Notes: generated by a model from the sequence alone, not told the origin. A stretch of 35,648 bases of DNA from Lachnospiraceae bacterium UBA4316 (GCA_002394535.1 DGUG01000207.1:1-35648), one strand, 5' to 3'; shown: positions 26,320 through 35,469, counted from the first letter of the stretch. A program made the numbers and translations.

Positions 26320-27338
26320 GCATCCGCGTTAGTTTTCCGGTTTCTGGCATCGGATTCCGCTTTATACAGCATCATCTCATGCGCCAGTTTAAATACATGT
26401 ATAAATACTCTTTTGGGCATTATCCGGTACAGAAACTTCTCAGTTTTTAACATAAATCCGATATCTGCTCTGTCCTTGATGCTCTCACTCCACAGAGACT
26501 GTTGCATATACTTGTCGTATACATCATTAAACGGATGAAGATTTCCCTTGTTCCACGGGAACTCTCCCAGCCACCTGTAGCAGTGATAAATCACTGCATT
26601 TTTATTTGCGCTGCTAATTTCTCCGATATCATAATACTCCGAAAGCGACCTGGGCTTATATGACGAAAAATACTCTTTTGCCGTATATCTTCCATGCAGC
26701 GGCTGGAAGTTGTATACAAGCGGCAATCGGCATACATCCCCCGCGCATACAATGTTCAGAAAATCCTGGTCTCCGATATAACTGCTCCTGACATTCCTGA
26801 TATGGTCAACTATTTTGTCACAATATCTGTTCCTTTTCCATTTATCAACGTCAAACAGAATAACCCCTGAATTATAATAGTCTGAAGACTCATCCATGCC
26901 GATCATGATCTTGTAATCATCTCTTATTGATTCAAGCACCATTCCGACACTTCTTCCGTTAAGATCGTAATTAATCAATGGAATGAGACTGCCATCGATA
27001 ATCGTGTCTGCATCAAGATACAGCGCCCTCCCGTCAATATCAAACAATTCCGTAAAAAACAGGCGCAGATAGACCGAATAGGCCCCTCTGTACGGAATCA
27101 TTCCGAGATTTCTGAACCTTTCTATCATACCATCTGTCGCAGGAAAAATAATTCTCCTTCCAAACTTTGTGACACATTCCTCAAGTATAATCTTTGATTC
27201 AGAAGTCAGGGATTCACCAAGCACATAAATATTTATTTCGTCCGCTTCTTTGTTATTTACAAGCAGGGATGTCATAGACACCCCTGCATACGGAACATAT
27301 TTCTCATTGAACTGATAGACTACATTGATTATATTCAT
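26316..27338 (-). CDS. Glycosyltransferase family 8 protein
   Basis: 340 residues. GT8 features: an N-terminal NVVYQFNEKYVPYAGVSMTSLL, the metal-binding DxD at 109-111 in RALYLDADTI, YYNSGVILFDVDKWK, and the C-terminal IYHCYRWLGEFPWNKG resembling the HxxGxxKPW-type motif. Relatives transfer glucose or galactose from UDP donors, often in lipopolysaccharide or wall glycans. The start overlaps the stop of the YidC fusion by four bases (ATGA), indicating translational coupling and a joint role in the same envelope polymer. Acceptor unknown. Confidence 0.9.
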   Translation of the reverse strand: MNIINVVYQFNEKYVPYAGVSMTSLLVNNKEADEINIYVLGESLTSESKIILEECVTKFGRRIIFPATDGMIERFRNLGMIPYRGAYSVYLRLFFTELFDIDGRALYLDADTIIDGSLIPLINYDLNGRSVGMVLESIRDDYKIMIGMDESSDYYNSGVILFDVDKWKRNRYCDKIVDHIRNVRSSYIGDQDFLNIVCAGDVCRLPLVYNFQPLHGRYTAKEYFSSYKPRSLSEYYDIGEISSANKNAVIYHCYRWLGEFPWNKGNLHPFNDVYDKYMQQSLWSESIKDRADIGFMLKTEKFLYRIMPKRVFIHVFKLAHEMMLYKAESDARNRKTNADA

Positions 27339-29233
27339 GTGCGGTAACGTTCTATCAAACTATTTATTATATAATCGGCACCTACTCTTGCACTGCACCC
27401 AACATTGTACAGATATCGCGATCTGTACTCCTTCATTGTCTCTTTTGAAAACGAGTCTTCATGCAACAAACGCTCCACGGCTTTGGATATCTCATCCCTT
27501 ATATTGACAGGTTCAATTGCAATGCCTATTTTGTTCCGAATTTCAATGTCCATCGGTGTAACGCTTATCTCACCATAATCAGGGTTCATGACCTTCATTG
27601 GAGTATTAACAAACAGCGTAGGCTTGAGCGTTGTCAGAGAATACTCATATGAAATCCCGGACCAGTCAGTCACAAGAATATCAGCATCATATACTGTCTT
27701 ATTCGAAGAAAAATCAGTCTGAAACTCTATATCCGGACATTTATCATACTTATTCTTCAACTCATTGATACGATTCATATTATGCCGAATGTACTGCGGA
27801 TGAGGACGCACGATCACGTTGTATCCCTTTCCGGTCAGCCCGTCAAGAACATCCTCCACACACAAATCAATCAGGTTGTCGTCTTGCCACGATGGAGCTA
27901 TCAGTATGATAGGGGTTTGATGAACAACCTCTGAATTGTCCGATTTCTCATATTCAGAGATCATATTGTCAATCAGACAATACCCGAATTCAACTATGTT
28001 TTTAGGCTTAGTGCCATATGACCTCTCCATTTCTCTGATTTCTGTCTTGTCATATTCATTACACGCGAATATCGTATCATAATGATCCAGTGCGTGCTTT
28101 CGATATGTCATATTCATACTTCCAATACTGTGATCTATGTATATATACTCAATATCCTTCCTTACAATGGACCGCTTTATTTGATATCTCTGAAGGTCAG
28201 GCGTAGTCATAACTACAATATCCGCATCCATTTTCATCATCAGTACAATCAGTTTATTCTCTCCGATAAAGTAAGTTTGAAACTGTTCGGATTCCAGCTG
28301 CAGTACATCATCATTATAATCGCTCGTAATATAATGTATGACAATATCGGTTCTGTTGATTATTTCTTCGATAACATCCCTGAAGTACTTGTAGAATCCT
28401 TTCCCTTCCGAGTAGAAGACGATCTGCTTGCCATCATACTTCATAAACCGTTTATAATCAACCTTCTGCCTGATGCTCTCCTCTCTCGATAACATACTAT
28501 TACCACTGCGATTTTCCGCTTTGGATTGTTCGAGTAATTCCTTACTTTTGGCAAGTTCATCATAATCAATATATTTCCGGGGATTGATAAATGCATTCAG
28601 AAGATACATCTGAAGAATAGAAATAAGATTTCCGGCGATCCAGTACAGTCCTATTCCGGCGGGTACGAACAGTCCCAGATACAATGACAGTCCAACAGAT
28701 ACGACGAGCGTAACAGTCTTGTTAACCGAACCTTGTTCAGACTGGAGTACATTTGAAATATTCTGGGTGATGCACATAATAAGCGCAGACACGGCCGCGA
28801 GAACGGGAATCATAATAACCGAGCCGCCTGATTGTATCGGAATCAAAGAAAGATTCAGCGATAGCCATTTCATCGGGAATCCCTCATCTATAAGAGCATG
28901 TATTCCCTCGACGACACCCATAAGGAGAACCAGTTGGATAACTACGGGCACAAGATCCCAGAGAGGATGGTAGTTCTCGCGCTTATAAAGCGTATACTGC
29001 GCTTCCGAAACCATTTCCCTGTCACCATGATACATCGCCTTGTACCGGTTCATTTCCGGATACATTTTTACCATCTTGATGGAGTTCTTCTGGACAAGAA
29101 CAGAGACCGGCAACATTATAATGCGCGTAAGAAACGTAAACAACCATACCGCCCATCCAAAATTACCGGTAAGATTAAAGCAAGCCTTTAACAGCCACGC
29201 AAAGAATGCTCCGACAGAGGATATAATTCCCAT
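27335..29233 (-). CDS. YidC/Oxa1 insertase domain fused to a CDP-glycerol glycerophosphotransferase-like domain
   Basis: 632 residues. Residues 1-228 form a YidC/Oxa1 core: membrane segments, the functional-type Arg37 in FTFLTRIIMLPVS, a cytoplasmic hairpin (KMYPEMNRYKAM to LYKRENYHPLWD), VPVVIQLVLLMGVVEGI, and the final pair ending GIGLYWIAGNLISILQ. After a charged linker, about 265-632 is a GT-B-like TagB/TagF domain with YIDHSIGSMN, ILIAPSWQDD, VIVRPHPQYI and DILVTDWSGISYEYSL. Such enzymes polymerise or prime glycerol/ribitol phosphate chains. Normal YidC is free-standing and essential; this one more likely anchors or channels a polymer. It sits 3 bases after a small TM protein and overlaps GT8. 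The fusion is one uninterrupted frame. Confidence 0.85.
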   Translation of the reverse strand: MGIISSVGAFFAWLLKACFNLTGNFGWAVWLFTFLTRIIMLPVSVLVQKNSIKMVKMYPEMNRYKAMYHGDREMVSEAQYTLYKRENYHPLWDLVPVVIQLVLLMGVVEGIHALIDEGFPMKWLSLNLSLIPIQSGGSVIMIPVLAAVSALIMCITQNISNVLQSEQGSVNKTVTLVVSVGLSLYLGLFVPAGIGLYWIAGNLISILQMYLLNAFINPRKYIDYDELAKSKELLEQSKAENRSGNSMLSREESIRQKVDYKRFMKYDGKQIVFYSEGKGFYKYFRDVIEEIINRTDIVIHYITSDYNDDVLQLESEQFQTYFIGENKLIVLMMKMDADIVVMTTPDLQRYQIKRSIVRKDIEYIYIDHSIGSMNMTYRKHALDHYDTIFACNEYDKTEIREMERSYGTKPKNIVEFGYCLIDNMISEYEKSDNSEVVHQTPIILIAPSWQDDNLIDLCVEDVLDGLTGKGYNVIVRPHPQYIRHNMNRINELKNKYDKCPDIEFQTDFSSNKTVYDADILVTDWSGISYEYSLTTLKPTLFVNTPMKVMNPDYGEISVTPMDIEIRNKIGIAIEPVNIRDEISKAVERLLHEDSFSKETMKEYRSRYLYNVGCSARVGADYIINSLIERYRT

Positions 29234-29236
29234 TGA

Positions 29237-29425
29237 TCACTCCTTTGGATCTTCATCCTTGAAGTGTACTTCTCTCTTTTCCTGATTCTTATTTTTCTTG
29301 AAAAGTGATGCGATCTTATGACGGAAAATCGTAAGACATGCACCTATAGCGATGACAACCGCTGCAATTGCCTGTATGATATAACTAACAGCTGAAGGGT
29401 CAATATATAATACAATACTATTCAT
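29237..29425 (-). CDS. 62-residue single-pass membrane protein upstream of the YidC fusion
   Basis: A short outside N-terminus (MNSIVLYIDPSAVSYI), one membrane segment (about 15-36, rich in Ala, Ile and Val), then a highly charged cytoplasmic tail with KIASLFKKNKNQEKREVHF. AGAGGA precedes the ATG. It ends 3 bases before the YidC-fusion start, so translation is probably coupled, suggesting a small accessory subunit. No family was recognised. Coding status is supported by the tight spacing, ribosome binding site and sensible topology. Confidence 0.72.
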   Translation of the reverse strand: MNSIVLYIDPSAVSYIIQAIAAVVIAIGACLTIFRHKIASLFKKNKNQEKREVHFKDEDPKE

Positions 29426-29510
29426 AGAATCCTCTCAATCCTTTTACATATTAACATCATAAACAATACAATATTTGCTCTGAGATTTCAAGCATCTGCC
29501 TAAAACACCA

Positions 29511-31295
29511 TTATCTGATCCTGCAATGCAGATCCACCACATGAAAATCATCCATGATCTCAGGTTTAATATGATCCCGGCAGGTCCGGCATAACGGAAT
29601 ATGTTCTATTTTCTTGCCGCCACTTTCATACTCAACACCCGTCAGTTTAAACTGTCTTACATCATTCGTATCAGTTGGGGTGATATATTCGAGAAGCGGA
29701 CCCATATCTGTATCTCCTTCTTTGTTGTATACATCCCCGTAATATAACCTCTCAAACGTAGTGTTTTCATCAATGTCCAGAATGGATAATCCGTAGTCAG
29801 AAACATTCTCTGCGCCGGCCAGATCGGCTATAGTAGCCGTAAAATTCCCAAGCCCCGCCTCATTGGAGTTGATACTGATGTTCCCATGCCGGTCCTTGTA
29901 CTTAATGAGAAAAGCCGGATTACTAAGCACACCTCTCGTATGATGATACCCATGATCTCCGGTAACTATTATGACGGAGTTATCATATACTCCCTGTTCC
30001 TTTAGACAGTCAAAATACTCGCCAAGTATCCGCACACATCCTCTGGTTGTAACACTCCAATCCCAATGCTCATCAGTTTCATTCCCCCACTCATCCGTGT
30101 AGAACGGTTCATGAACTCCGCGTATATGAATCAGTTCGAACTGCTTAGTCCCTCTCTTTACAGATAACCCGTTTTGGGCAATACCATCTTTTAAAAAACT
30201 GTTGGCATCATCAAATGGTATGTATTCGCTATTGGTTACCGCAGTTCCCGCAATCATATCATCGTCAAGCCATATATACGGTTTTATGATATCCGGGAAA
30301 TATACACATCCTGCAGATCTGTATAATATTGCAAGACATGTTCTTAAATTATAAAATCCCATAGGTATCTCACGGTAGTTTGTAGCACCTTGTGCAATGC
30401 GCGTAGGATAGCATGACATCTCTTCGGTATAGAGTGAATAATCATATCCGTTATCGACAAGTTCATCAAAATAGAGCCTGTTCTGAGCCATCTCCTCCAT
30501 CCACTGGCTCATATTCTTTTCGTTATGAAATTGTTTTCCAATAACAATACTGCATGGAACCGACGTAGTCGTGCTATTATACTCAGAAGTAAAATTATCA
30601 TAGAACTCAAATCCGTCAAATATCCCATTAATCTCCGGCATATTGTTTAAAGCATAATCCATATATTGCTCATCAAACACATCAACGATCAGCACAATAA
30701 TATTATCTTCTCCGATATCATACATTCCCTCGGTTGTAAACTTGGGATCTACCGACAATTTCATACTTTGTTTTGCAATAACAGGTACCAGCAGGAAAAC
30801 AAGCGAGACAAGCTGCATAGCCGTCAGCATTACAGAAATGTATTTGCTTATCTTGAACGAAACAGCAGGCTTAATCGCAAAGATCACAACACATACAGCA
30901 AATACCGCTATCCAGATAACTGCGTTTATCAGCATCCTGCCCCTGTAAGTATTCCAGTCTATATGAGATCCGTCAAATATCCCAACGGTCAAATGCAGAA
31001 AATTGCCCTGAAGATACATACACAATCCAAGACCGAATATCACAGCAGATATTATATCGTGAAGCTTTCCGCGCGTAACGCAAAGAGCCAGAATAAGCAT
31101 TGCTCCAACGACCATGAATGTAACAAGAGGAACATACCATATTAGTCTGAATGTATACCAATACCCATCGGCATTGGCACAATAAATTGACATAGGAGCA
31201 TATATGCATATAGTAAATGCAAAAAACAACACAATGCATATGTCCTCTGTCCTCTTTACTCTGGCAGATTTAACTGAAACGCTTTCTGATCTCAT
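29511..31295 (-). CDS. Alkaline-phosphatase-superfamily envelope transferase (EptA/LtaS-like)
   Basis: 594 residues. Five hydrophobic segments (about 20-200) precede an extracytoplasmic sulfatase-fold domain. Metal-site motifs: VLIVDVFDEQY at the start of the domain and VTGDHGYHH near 450. The nucleophile region reads NSTTTSVPC; Thr242 aligns with the Thr of STAYSVPC in MCR/EptA phosphoethanolamine transferases, rather than with the LtaS motif. Members move phospho-alcohol groups from phospholipids to sugars or polymers. First gene of a run with the small TM protein, the YidC fusion and GT8, so a phosphate-containing surface glycan is inferred. A Cys-pair (CRTC) near the C-terminus is unexplained. 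Confidence 0.78.
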   Translation of the reverse strand: MRSESVSVKSARVKRTEDICIVLFFAFTICIYAPMSIYCANADGYWYTFRLIWYVPLVTFMVVGAMLILALCVTRGKLHDIISAVIFGLGLCMYLQGNFLHLTVGIFDGSHIDWNTYRGRMLINAVIWIAVFAVCVVIFAIKPAVSFKISKYISVMLTAMQLVSLVFLLVPVIAKQSMKLSVDPKFTTEGMYDIGEDNIIVLIVDVFDEQYMDYALNNMPEINGIFDGFEFYDNFTSEYNSTTTSVPCSIVIGKQFHNEKNMSQWMEEMAQNRLYFDELVDNGYDYSLYTEEMSCYPTRIAQGATNYREIPMGFYNLRTCLAILYRSAGCVYFPDIIKPYIWLDDDMIAGTAVTNSEYIPFDDANSFLKDGIAQNGLSVKRGTKQFELIHIRGVHEPFYTDEWGNETDEHWDWSVTTRGCVRILGEYFDCLKEQGVYDNSVIIVTGDHGYHHTRGVLSNPAFLIKYKDRHGNISINSNEAGLGNFTATIADLAGAENVSDYGLSILDIDENTTFERLYYGDVYNKEGDTDMGPLLEYITPTDTNDVRQFKLTGVEYESGGKKIEHIPLCRTCRDHIKPEIMDDFHVVDLHCRIR

Positions 31296-31333
31296 CGTGT
31301 CTAATTATCCTCAAAAAATCATCCACTTATTTT

Positions 31334-31558
31334 TTATCTCATCAACCATTTGGCTTGATGCAATTTGCCAAGATGAAATACACCAAGAGAGTGGACAAAC
31401 CTATTATGGACTGCAGAAGAATAAAGCGGAGAATAACTTGTTTGTATTATTCTCCGCAACCTTTGAAAACGAGATGAATCGACAATCCCACTCATCAATT
31501 TACTAGGAATATTAATATATCCATAAATTGGATCCTTCAGACGCTTGATATCCTTCAA
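31334..31558 (-). pseudogene. Truncated HD-domain phosphohydrolase (N-terminal remnant)
   Basis: 74 residues. The first 60 match the start of SAMHD1-like/dNTPase-type HD proteins: RLKDPIYGYINIP, FQRLRRIIQTS, then HNRFVHSLGVFHLG, which carries the first metal-binding His. After FHLG the frame runs into unrelated sequence and stops. Full relatives are several hundred residues, and only about 40 bases remain before the next gene, so the HD pair and C-terminus are lost. It starts 3 bases after the stop of the 31562-31924 gene, consistent with a former two-gene operon. Confidence 0.8.
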
Positions 31559-31561
31559 ATC

Positions 31562-31924
31562 TTATAAAACTCCCAACGCCTGCACGGAATGCTCATTCAC
31601 AAATGCCATCAACACATCTAAAGCCAAGTATCCCCTAAAGCGCTCAATCAAATCATTAATCTCCACACCCTCTTTAAGCATTATCCCTTTTTGTTTCTCA
31701 ATATCTACTTCTTCAAAAAGATCTGAATAATCTTTGAATAATGCATTGGTCCGATTACGGGATAATATCAATACCGCTTTTTCTTCCCTACTGTTTAATA
31801 ATTCTATAACCCTGGAGCCATAGTTCTCTATATCTTTGTAAGACAGCATCCTCTTATTTGCCTTCCTCATAGACTCAATCAAAGCATTTGCGGCAAGATC
31901 TTCAATCCCAATATAGAAGCACAT
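31562..31924 (-). CDS. Hypothetical protein paired with the HD remnant
   Basis: 120 residues from the ATG at 31924, which has AGGGG upstream; the frame opens further at 31969 but those residues are hydrophobic and AT-rich. It is soluble and helical, with DLAANALIESMRKANK, RTNALFKDYSDLFEE and a C-terminal DLIERFRGYLALDVLMAFV. No family was recognised with confidence. Its stop is 3 bases before the HD remnant start, so it may have been the partner of the intact HD protein. It may itself be orphaned now. Confidence 0.5.
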   Translation of the reverse strand: MCFYIGIEDLAANALIESMRKANKRMLSYKDIENYGSRVIELLNSREEKAVLILSRNRTNALFKDYSDLFEEVDIEKQKGIMLKEGVEINDLIERFRGYLALDVLMAFVNEHSVQALGVL

Positions 31925-31958
31925 TATAATTCCCCTATTCCATATAATATACATAAAA

Positions 31959-31986
31959 ATTGTATACAAAAGAAATAATACATCAA
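31959..31986 (-). promoter_or_regulatory. Weak candidate promoter for the 31924 gene
   Basis: On the minus strand TTGATG (31981-31986), a 16-base spacer and TACAAT (31959-31964), about 30 bases before the ATG at 31924. The surrounding AT-rich sequence makes chance matches likely. Confidence 0.25.
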
Positions 31987-32054
31987 TATCTAGGGTTTAG
32001 CAATCCTAAAATTTTAATATCAGCTTTAATTCAATCAAAATAATCGTTAATGCT

Positions 32055-32603
32055 CTAAAGCTCCTGCCAATTAGGTGATACTGCCTCAATCAACTCCGGC
32101 TTACGATCATCAAATAGTTGTCCAGCCCTAGCAATTATCTCTTCGTTTGACACCGTCTGCGGTCCATTAAATAATCTATTTCCGTTAGAGCTTTTTTTCT
32201 TGTACCAGTTCTGTCTATCATCATTATTTAACGACAAGACAAAATGATCCACTAAGTATCCCAACGTAGAGATGTCATACATTTGCTCTTCAATGTCTTC
32301 ATCAGAGTCAATCCCTGCAGATATCATTAGTCCAGAACGGGCCAATGCGTGAATCCTCAAATCACCCTTAAATGGTCCACTCTTTTTCTCGGTATCAGAT
32401 GCTATAACCATTTTGTACACACGCATAGCGTTTTCATTTCGTTTTCTTGTGTCAGAGAACAACCTATCACTAAGCTTGCAAGCGTTGCCAAGTTCGTCTT
32501 CTATCCTCCTCACACCATCAATATATCGCTTCAACTGCATATACGGTATCTTCTGAACGGCCGTAAAAGATTCATCCGAAAGTATGGCCACAAGTTTTCC
32601 CAT
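32055..32603 (-). CDS. Hypothetical protein, probably a gene remnant
   Basis: 182 residues, soluble, charged and helical, with QLKRYIDGVRRIEDELGNACKLSD and STLGYLVDHFVLSLNNDDRQNWYKK. No Shine-Dalgarno precedes the ATG. The same frame is open for 25 more codons upstream without a start, back to the aminotransferase TGA, and those codons translate plausibly (KRIEIIFEAIALDPVAMGKL). This suggests the 3' part of a longer gene, truncated where it meets wbpE. Around ASDTEKKSGPF the sequence may also have an internal deletion, a low-confidence impression. Function unknown. Confidence 0.45.
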   Translation of the reverse strand: MGKLVAILSDESFTAVQKIPYMQLKRYIDGVRRIEDELGNACKLSDRLFSDTRKRNENAMRVYKMVIASDTEKKSGPFKGDLRIHALARSGLMISAGIDSDEDIEEQMYDISTLGYLVDHFVLSLNNDDRQNWYKKKSSNGNRLFNGPQTVSNEEIIARAGQLFDDRKPELIEAVSPNWQEL

Positions 32604-32678
32604 TGCTACAGGATCAAGCGCTATAGCCTCGAATATGATCTCTATCCTTTTGCCCGCAATTATGGATGTATATATTGC

Positions 32679-33824
32679 TCATTTTTTCTGAATCATTATA
32701 CCTTCAACAACACTCCTAACCTGTTCATCAGTCATATACGGGTGAATCGGAAGGCTCAGTACTCTTGAACATAACTCCTCAGTGACCCTGCAATCTGCCT
32801 GAGCGCTGTATGTATTTGCAAACGCTCCCTGCTGATGCATAGGTTTCATATAATATACCATTGTCGGTATTCCCTGTTCCTTCAATCCGGATTGTAATCT
32901 TTCCCTGTCCAACCCCTTTGGAAGGCGAATCGTAAACTGAGCCCAACTGCTGTAGAAACCTTCCTTCACATATGGCAATACAATCTTATCATCTAATCCA
33001 GACCTTTTAAATTCATCAATATACATATCAGCGACTCTGTTAATATCCCTTACCTCATAGTCCCTGAAAGCTTTGAATTTAACAAGCAGAATAGCCGCCT
33101 GTATGGTATCAAGACGGCTGTTTATGCCAAGTCTTACATTGTTATACTTGTCATTTCCGGATTTTCCATGTACAGCAAGGCTTCTTAACAGTTCAGCCCA
33201 CTCATCATTGTCTGTAAAGATCGCACCCCCGTCACCGTAACAACCGAGCGGTTTTGCAGGGAAGAAACTCGTTGTTGATATATCCCCGAACGAGCAGGCT
33301 TTTCGGCCTTCTATCTCTCCACCAAATCCCTGGGCACCATCCTCCAACATAAGAAGCCCGTATTTATCACATATTTGCCGGATCTTCGGATAATCCGCAG
33401 GCTGCCCGAAGAGATCTACCGCAACTACAGCTTTTGGCTCATACAGACCATCTTTCCTGACCCTTAGGATTGCTTCCCCAAGTCTTATGGGATCCATATT
33501 AAAGGTTCGGGAGTCAACATCGACAAATACGCAGGTACAGCCCTCGCTGGCGGGACATTCACCACTTGAGAAGAATGTAAAATCAGGCACAAATACCGCA
33601 TCGCCTTCTCCCAGTCCCCATGCTTTGATGGCAAGTGTAATCGCATCCGTGCCATTGGCACAAGTAATACAGTGCTTTACCCCGACATATTCCGCTAAAT
33701 GTTTCTCAAGTTCCTTAACTTCCGGACCTGAAATAAAATGAGCGCCCGAGCATACGCTTTGAACGCTTCTATCAATCTCATCCTTTAATACCGCATACTG
33801 CTTCTGCAAATCTCTAAATTGCAT
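32679..33824 (-). CDS. wbpE: DegT-family aminotransferase, UDP-3-keto-GlcNAc-uronate aminotransferase (WbpE type)
   Basis: 381 residues. Fold-type I PLP enzyme: VCSGAHFISGPEVKELE, ANGTDAITLAIKAWGL, VDLFGQPADYPKI, LEDGAQGFGG, and the PLP-lysine motif SFFPAKPLGCYGDGGAIFT; then GINSRLDTIQAAILLVK. In Pseudomonas and Bordetella the WbpE/WlbC enzyme aminates UDP-3-keto-GlcNAcA using glutamate. The neighbours wbpD and wbpB in the same direction support this substrate over other DegT roles. AGGAG is about 9 bases before the ATG. Confidence 0.9.
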   Translation of the reverse strand: MQFRDLQKQYAVLKDEIDRSVQSVCSGAHFISGPEVKELEKHLAEYVGVKHCITCANGTDAITLAIKAWGLGEGDAVFVPDFTFFSSGECPASEGCTCVFVDVDSRTFNMDPIRLGEAILRVRKDGLYEPKAVVAVDLFGQPADYPKIRQICDKYGLLMLEDGAQGFGGEIEGRKACSFGDISTTSFFPAKPLGCYGDGGAIFTDNDEWAELLRSLAVHGKSGNDKYNNVRLGINSRLDTIQAAILLVKFKAFRDYEVRDINRVADMYIDEFKRSGLDDKIVLPYVKEGFYSSWAQFTIRLPKGLDRERLQSGLKEQGIPTMVYYMKPMHQQGAFANTYSAQADCRVTEELCSRVLSLPIHPYMTDEQVRSVVEGIMIQKK

Positions 33825-33844
33825 ACTAATGTTCTCCTAACCTA

Positions 33845-34345
33845 TTATGTTTTTTCAATAATATTTCCCTTTTCATCAACCTTTCCTATAGGCACAGCCG
33901 GTACACCGGCAACAAGAGTATATGCTTCCACGTCCTTAGTCACAACAGCTCCAGCTGCGACAAGTGCATACTCACCTATCGTATGACCGCATACTATCGT
34001 AGCATTAGCTCCTAAACTTGCCCCGTGTTTCACAAGAGTTTTCTTATAGCCTGCCGAACCCTTGGGAAATTCAGCCCTAGGTGTCAAATCATTAGTAAAT
34101 ACACACGAGGGTCCACAGAACACACCATCTTCAAGCTCTACACCCTCATAAAGAGATACATTGTTCTGTATCTTAACATGATCCCCAATCGTAACATTAT
34201 TCGATATATTGACATTTTGCCCCAAAGTGCAATTTCTGCCTATTCTAGCTCCGGACTGGATATGACAGAAATGCCAAATCTTGGTTCCGTCACCTATCAA
34301 AACGTTATCGTCAATATAACTACTCTCATGAACATAATAAGCCAT
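33845..34345 (-). CDS. wbpD: Left-handed beta-helix N-acetyltransferase (WbpD/WlbB type)
   Basis: 166 residues built of hexapeptide repeats ([45 protein letters not shown]), the conserved acceptor-binding [15 protein letters not shown], and a C-terminal [10 protein letters not shown]. It uses acetyl-CoA to acetylate the 3-amino group, giving UDP-2,3-diacetamido-2,3-dideoxyglucuronate. It lies 20 bases from both neighbours. AGAAGGATAG precedes the ATG. Confidence 0.92.
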   Translation of the reverse strand: MAYYVHESSYIDDNVLIGDGTKIWHFCHIQSGARIGRNCTLGQNVNISNNVTIGDHVKIQNNVSLYEGVELEDGVFCGPSCVFTNDLTPRAEFPKGSAGYKKTLVKHGASLGANATIVCGHTIGEYALVAAGAVVTKDVEAYTLVAGVPAVPIGKVDEKGNIIEKT

Positions 34346-34365
34346 GCCTTCTATCCTTCTGACAT

Positions 34366-35439
34366 TTAATCGGAAAATCTCCCCTTAAAATCCATCGTAG
34401 AACAATCTTCGAGGGGCAGTTTTACACTTCTCCCCTCCGCAGCTGACTTGTAAATTGCCAAAACAAGTTCCAATGCTCTTCTTCCGGCTTCACCATTAAC
34501 ATAAGGCTCGCGGTCATTCTTAATGGCATCAATAACATCCGCATAGAGTGGTGTGTGTCCAAATCCGTAAACGTTAGGCGGGTTCTCTCCGAATTCCTTC
34601 TTCACCTCTTCGGGATCATCAAGCATATCGGAAAACCTCCACTCTTCTATCTTGTTAACCGACTGACCTCCAGCCTTAACAGTGCCCTTTTGTCCAAACA
34701 GATATAATGTCTCTTCAAGGTTCCTGGGATAAATATCCGTTGTTCCCTCGATGATACCGTATGATCCGTTTTTGAACCGAATAAGCGCAATACCGAGATC
34801 CTCAGCATCCATGTAGGGATGATTCAAACGATCTGTCATGCCTACAACCTCTTCCACTTCATCTCCCATCATCCACCTGAGAAGATCAATATTGTGGATA
34901 CATTGGTTCATTAGAGCTCCACCATCCTGCTCCCATGTTCCGCGCCATTTAGCCCTTCCATAGTATTCGTAATCACGATTCCAGCGAATATGTGCCGTTC
35001 CGTAGAACATCTTGCCAAAACGCTCCTTTTCAAGAGCCTCCCGTATCTTCTGAACGGAACGGTTAAACCGATTTTGATGGTTAGCGCAAACCTTTACTCC
35101 CTTTTCCTTAGACCTTCTTATAATTTCATCAGCATCAGATAATGAAAGAGCAATGGGCTTCTCAATTATCACATTACAACCATGATCTATACAATCTAAA
35201 GCGATAGATGCATGCTTACCGCTCTCGGTAGCGATAGCAACCAGTTCAGGATTCTCCTTATCAAGCATCTCCTTGTAATCCTCATACTGATTAACCCCAT
35301 CGAGATCAAACTTAACAGTCTTATCATGCATCATCCACGGATCAATATCACAGATTCCAACTATCTCAAGATTATTTGCCTTTGCAGCTGCAATATGGTT
35401 TGGCGATATCCTTCCGCAGCCTATCAATGCATATTTCAT
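34366..35439 (-). CDS. wbpB: Gfo/Idh/MocA oxidoreductase, UDP-GlcNAc-uronate 3-dehydrogenase (WbpB/WlbA type)
   Basis: 357 residues. Rossmann motif [14 protein letters not shown] at the N-terminus, the family EKPIAL motif near residue 93, [10 protein letters not shown], and the WlbA-like [29 protein letters not shown]. It oxidises C3 of UDP-GlcNAcA with NAD+, passing the 3-keto sugar to WbpE. AAGGAGAGG lies about 10 bases before the ATG, and the gene is 30 bases downstream of the wbpA fragment. Confidence 0.92.
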   Translation of the reverse strand: MKYALIGCGRISPNHIAAAKANNLEIVGICDIDPWMMHDKTVKFDLDGVNQYEDYKEMLDKENPELVAIATESGKHASIALDCIDHGCNVIIEKPIALSLSDADEIIRRSKEKGVKVCANHQNRFNRSVQKIREALEKERFGKMFYGTAHIRWNRDYEYYGRAKWRGTWEQDGGALMNQCIHNIDLLRWMMGDEVEEVVGMTDRLNHPYMDAEDLGIALIRFKNGSYGIIEGTTDIYPRNLEETLYLFGQKGTVKAGGQSVNKIEEWRFSDMLDDPEEVKKEFGENPPNVYGFGHTPLYADVIDAIKNDREPYVNGEAGRRALELVLAIYKSAAEGRSVKLPLEDCSTMDFKGRFSD

Positions 35440-35469
35440 ATCAGTATATCCTCTCCTTCACTATGATTA

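Noticed and set aside
31204..31506. 100-codon plus-strand open frame over the HD remnant
   Set aside because: No motifs and no ribosome binding site; the minus strand here has recognisable HD-domain sequence.
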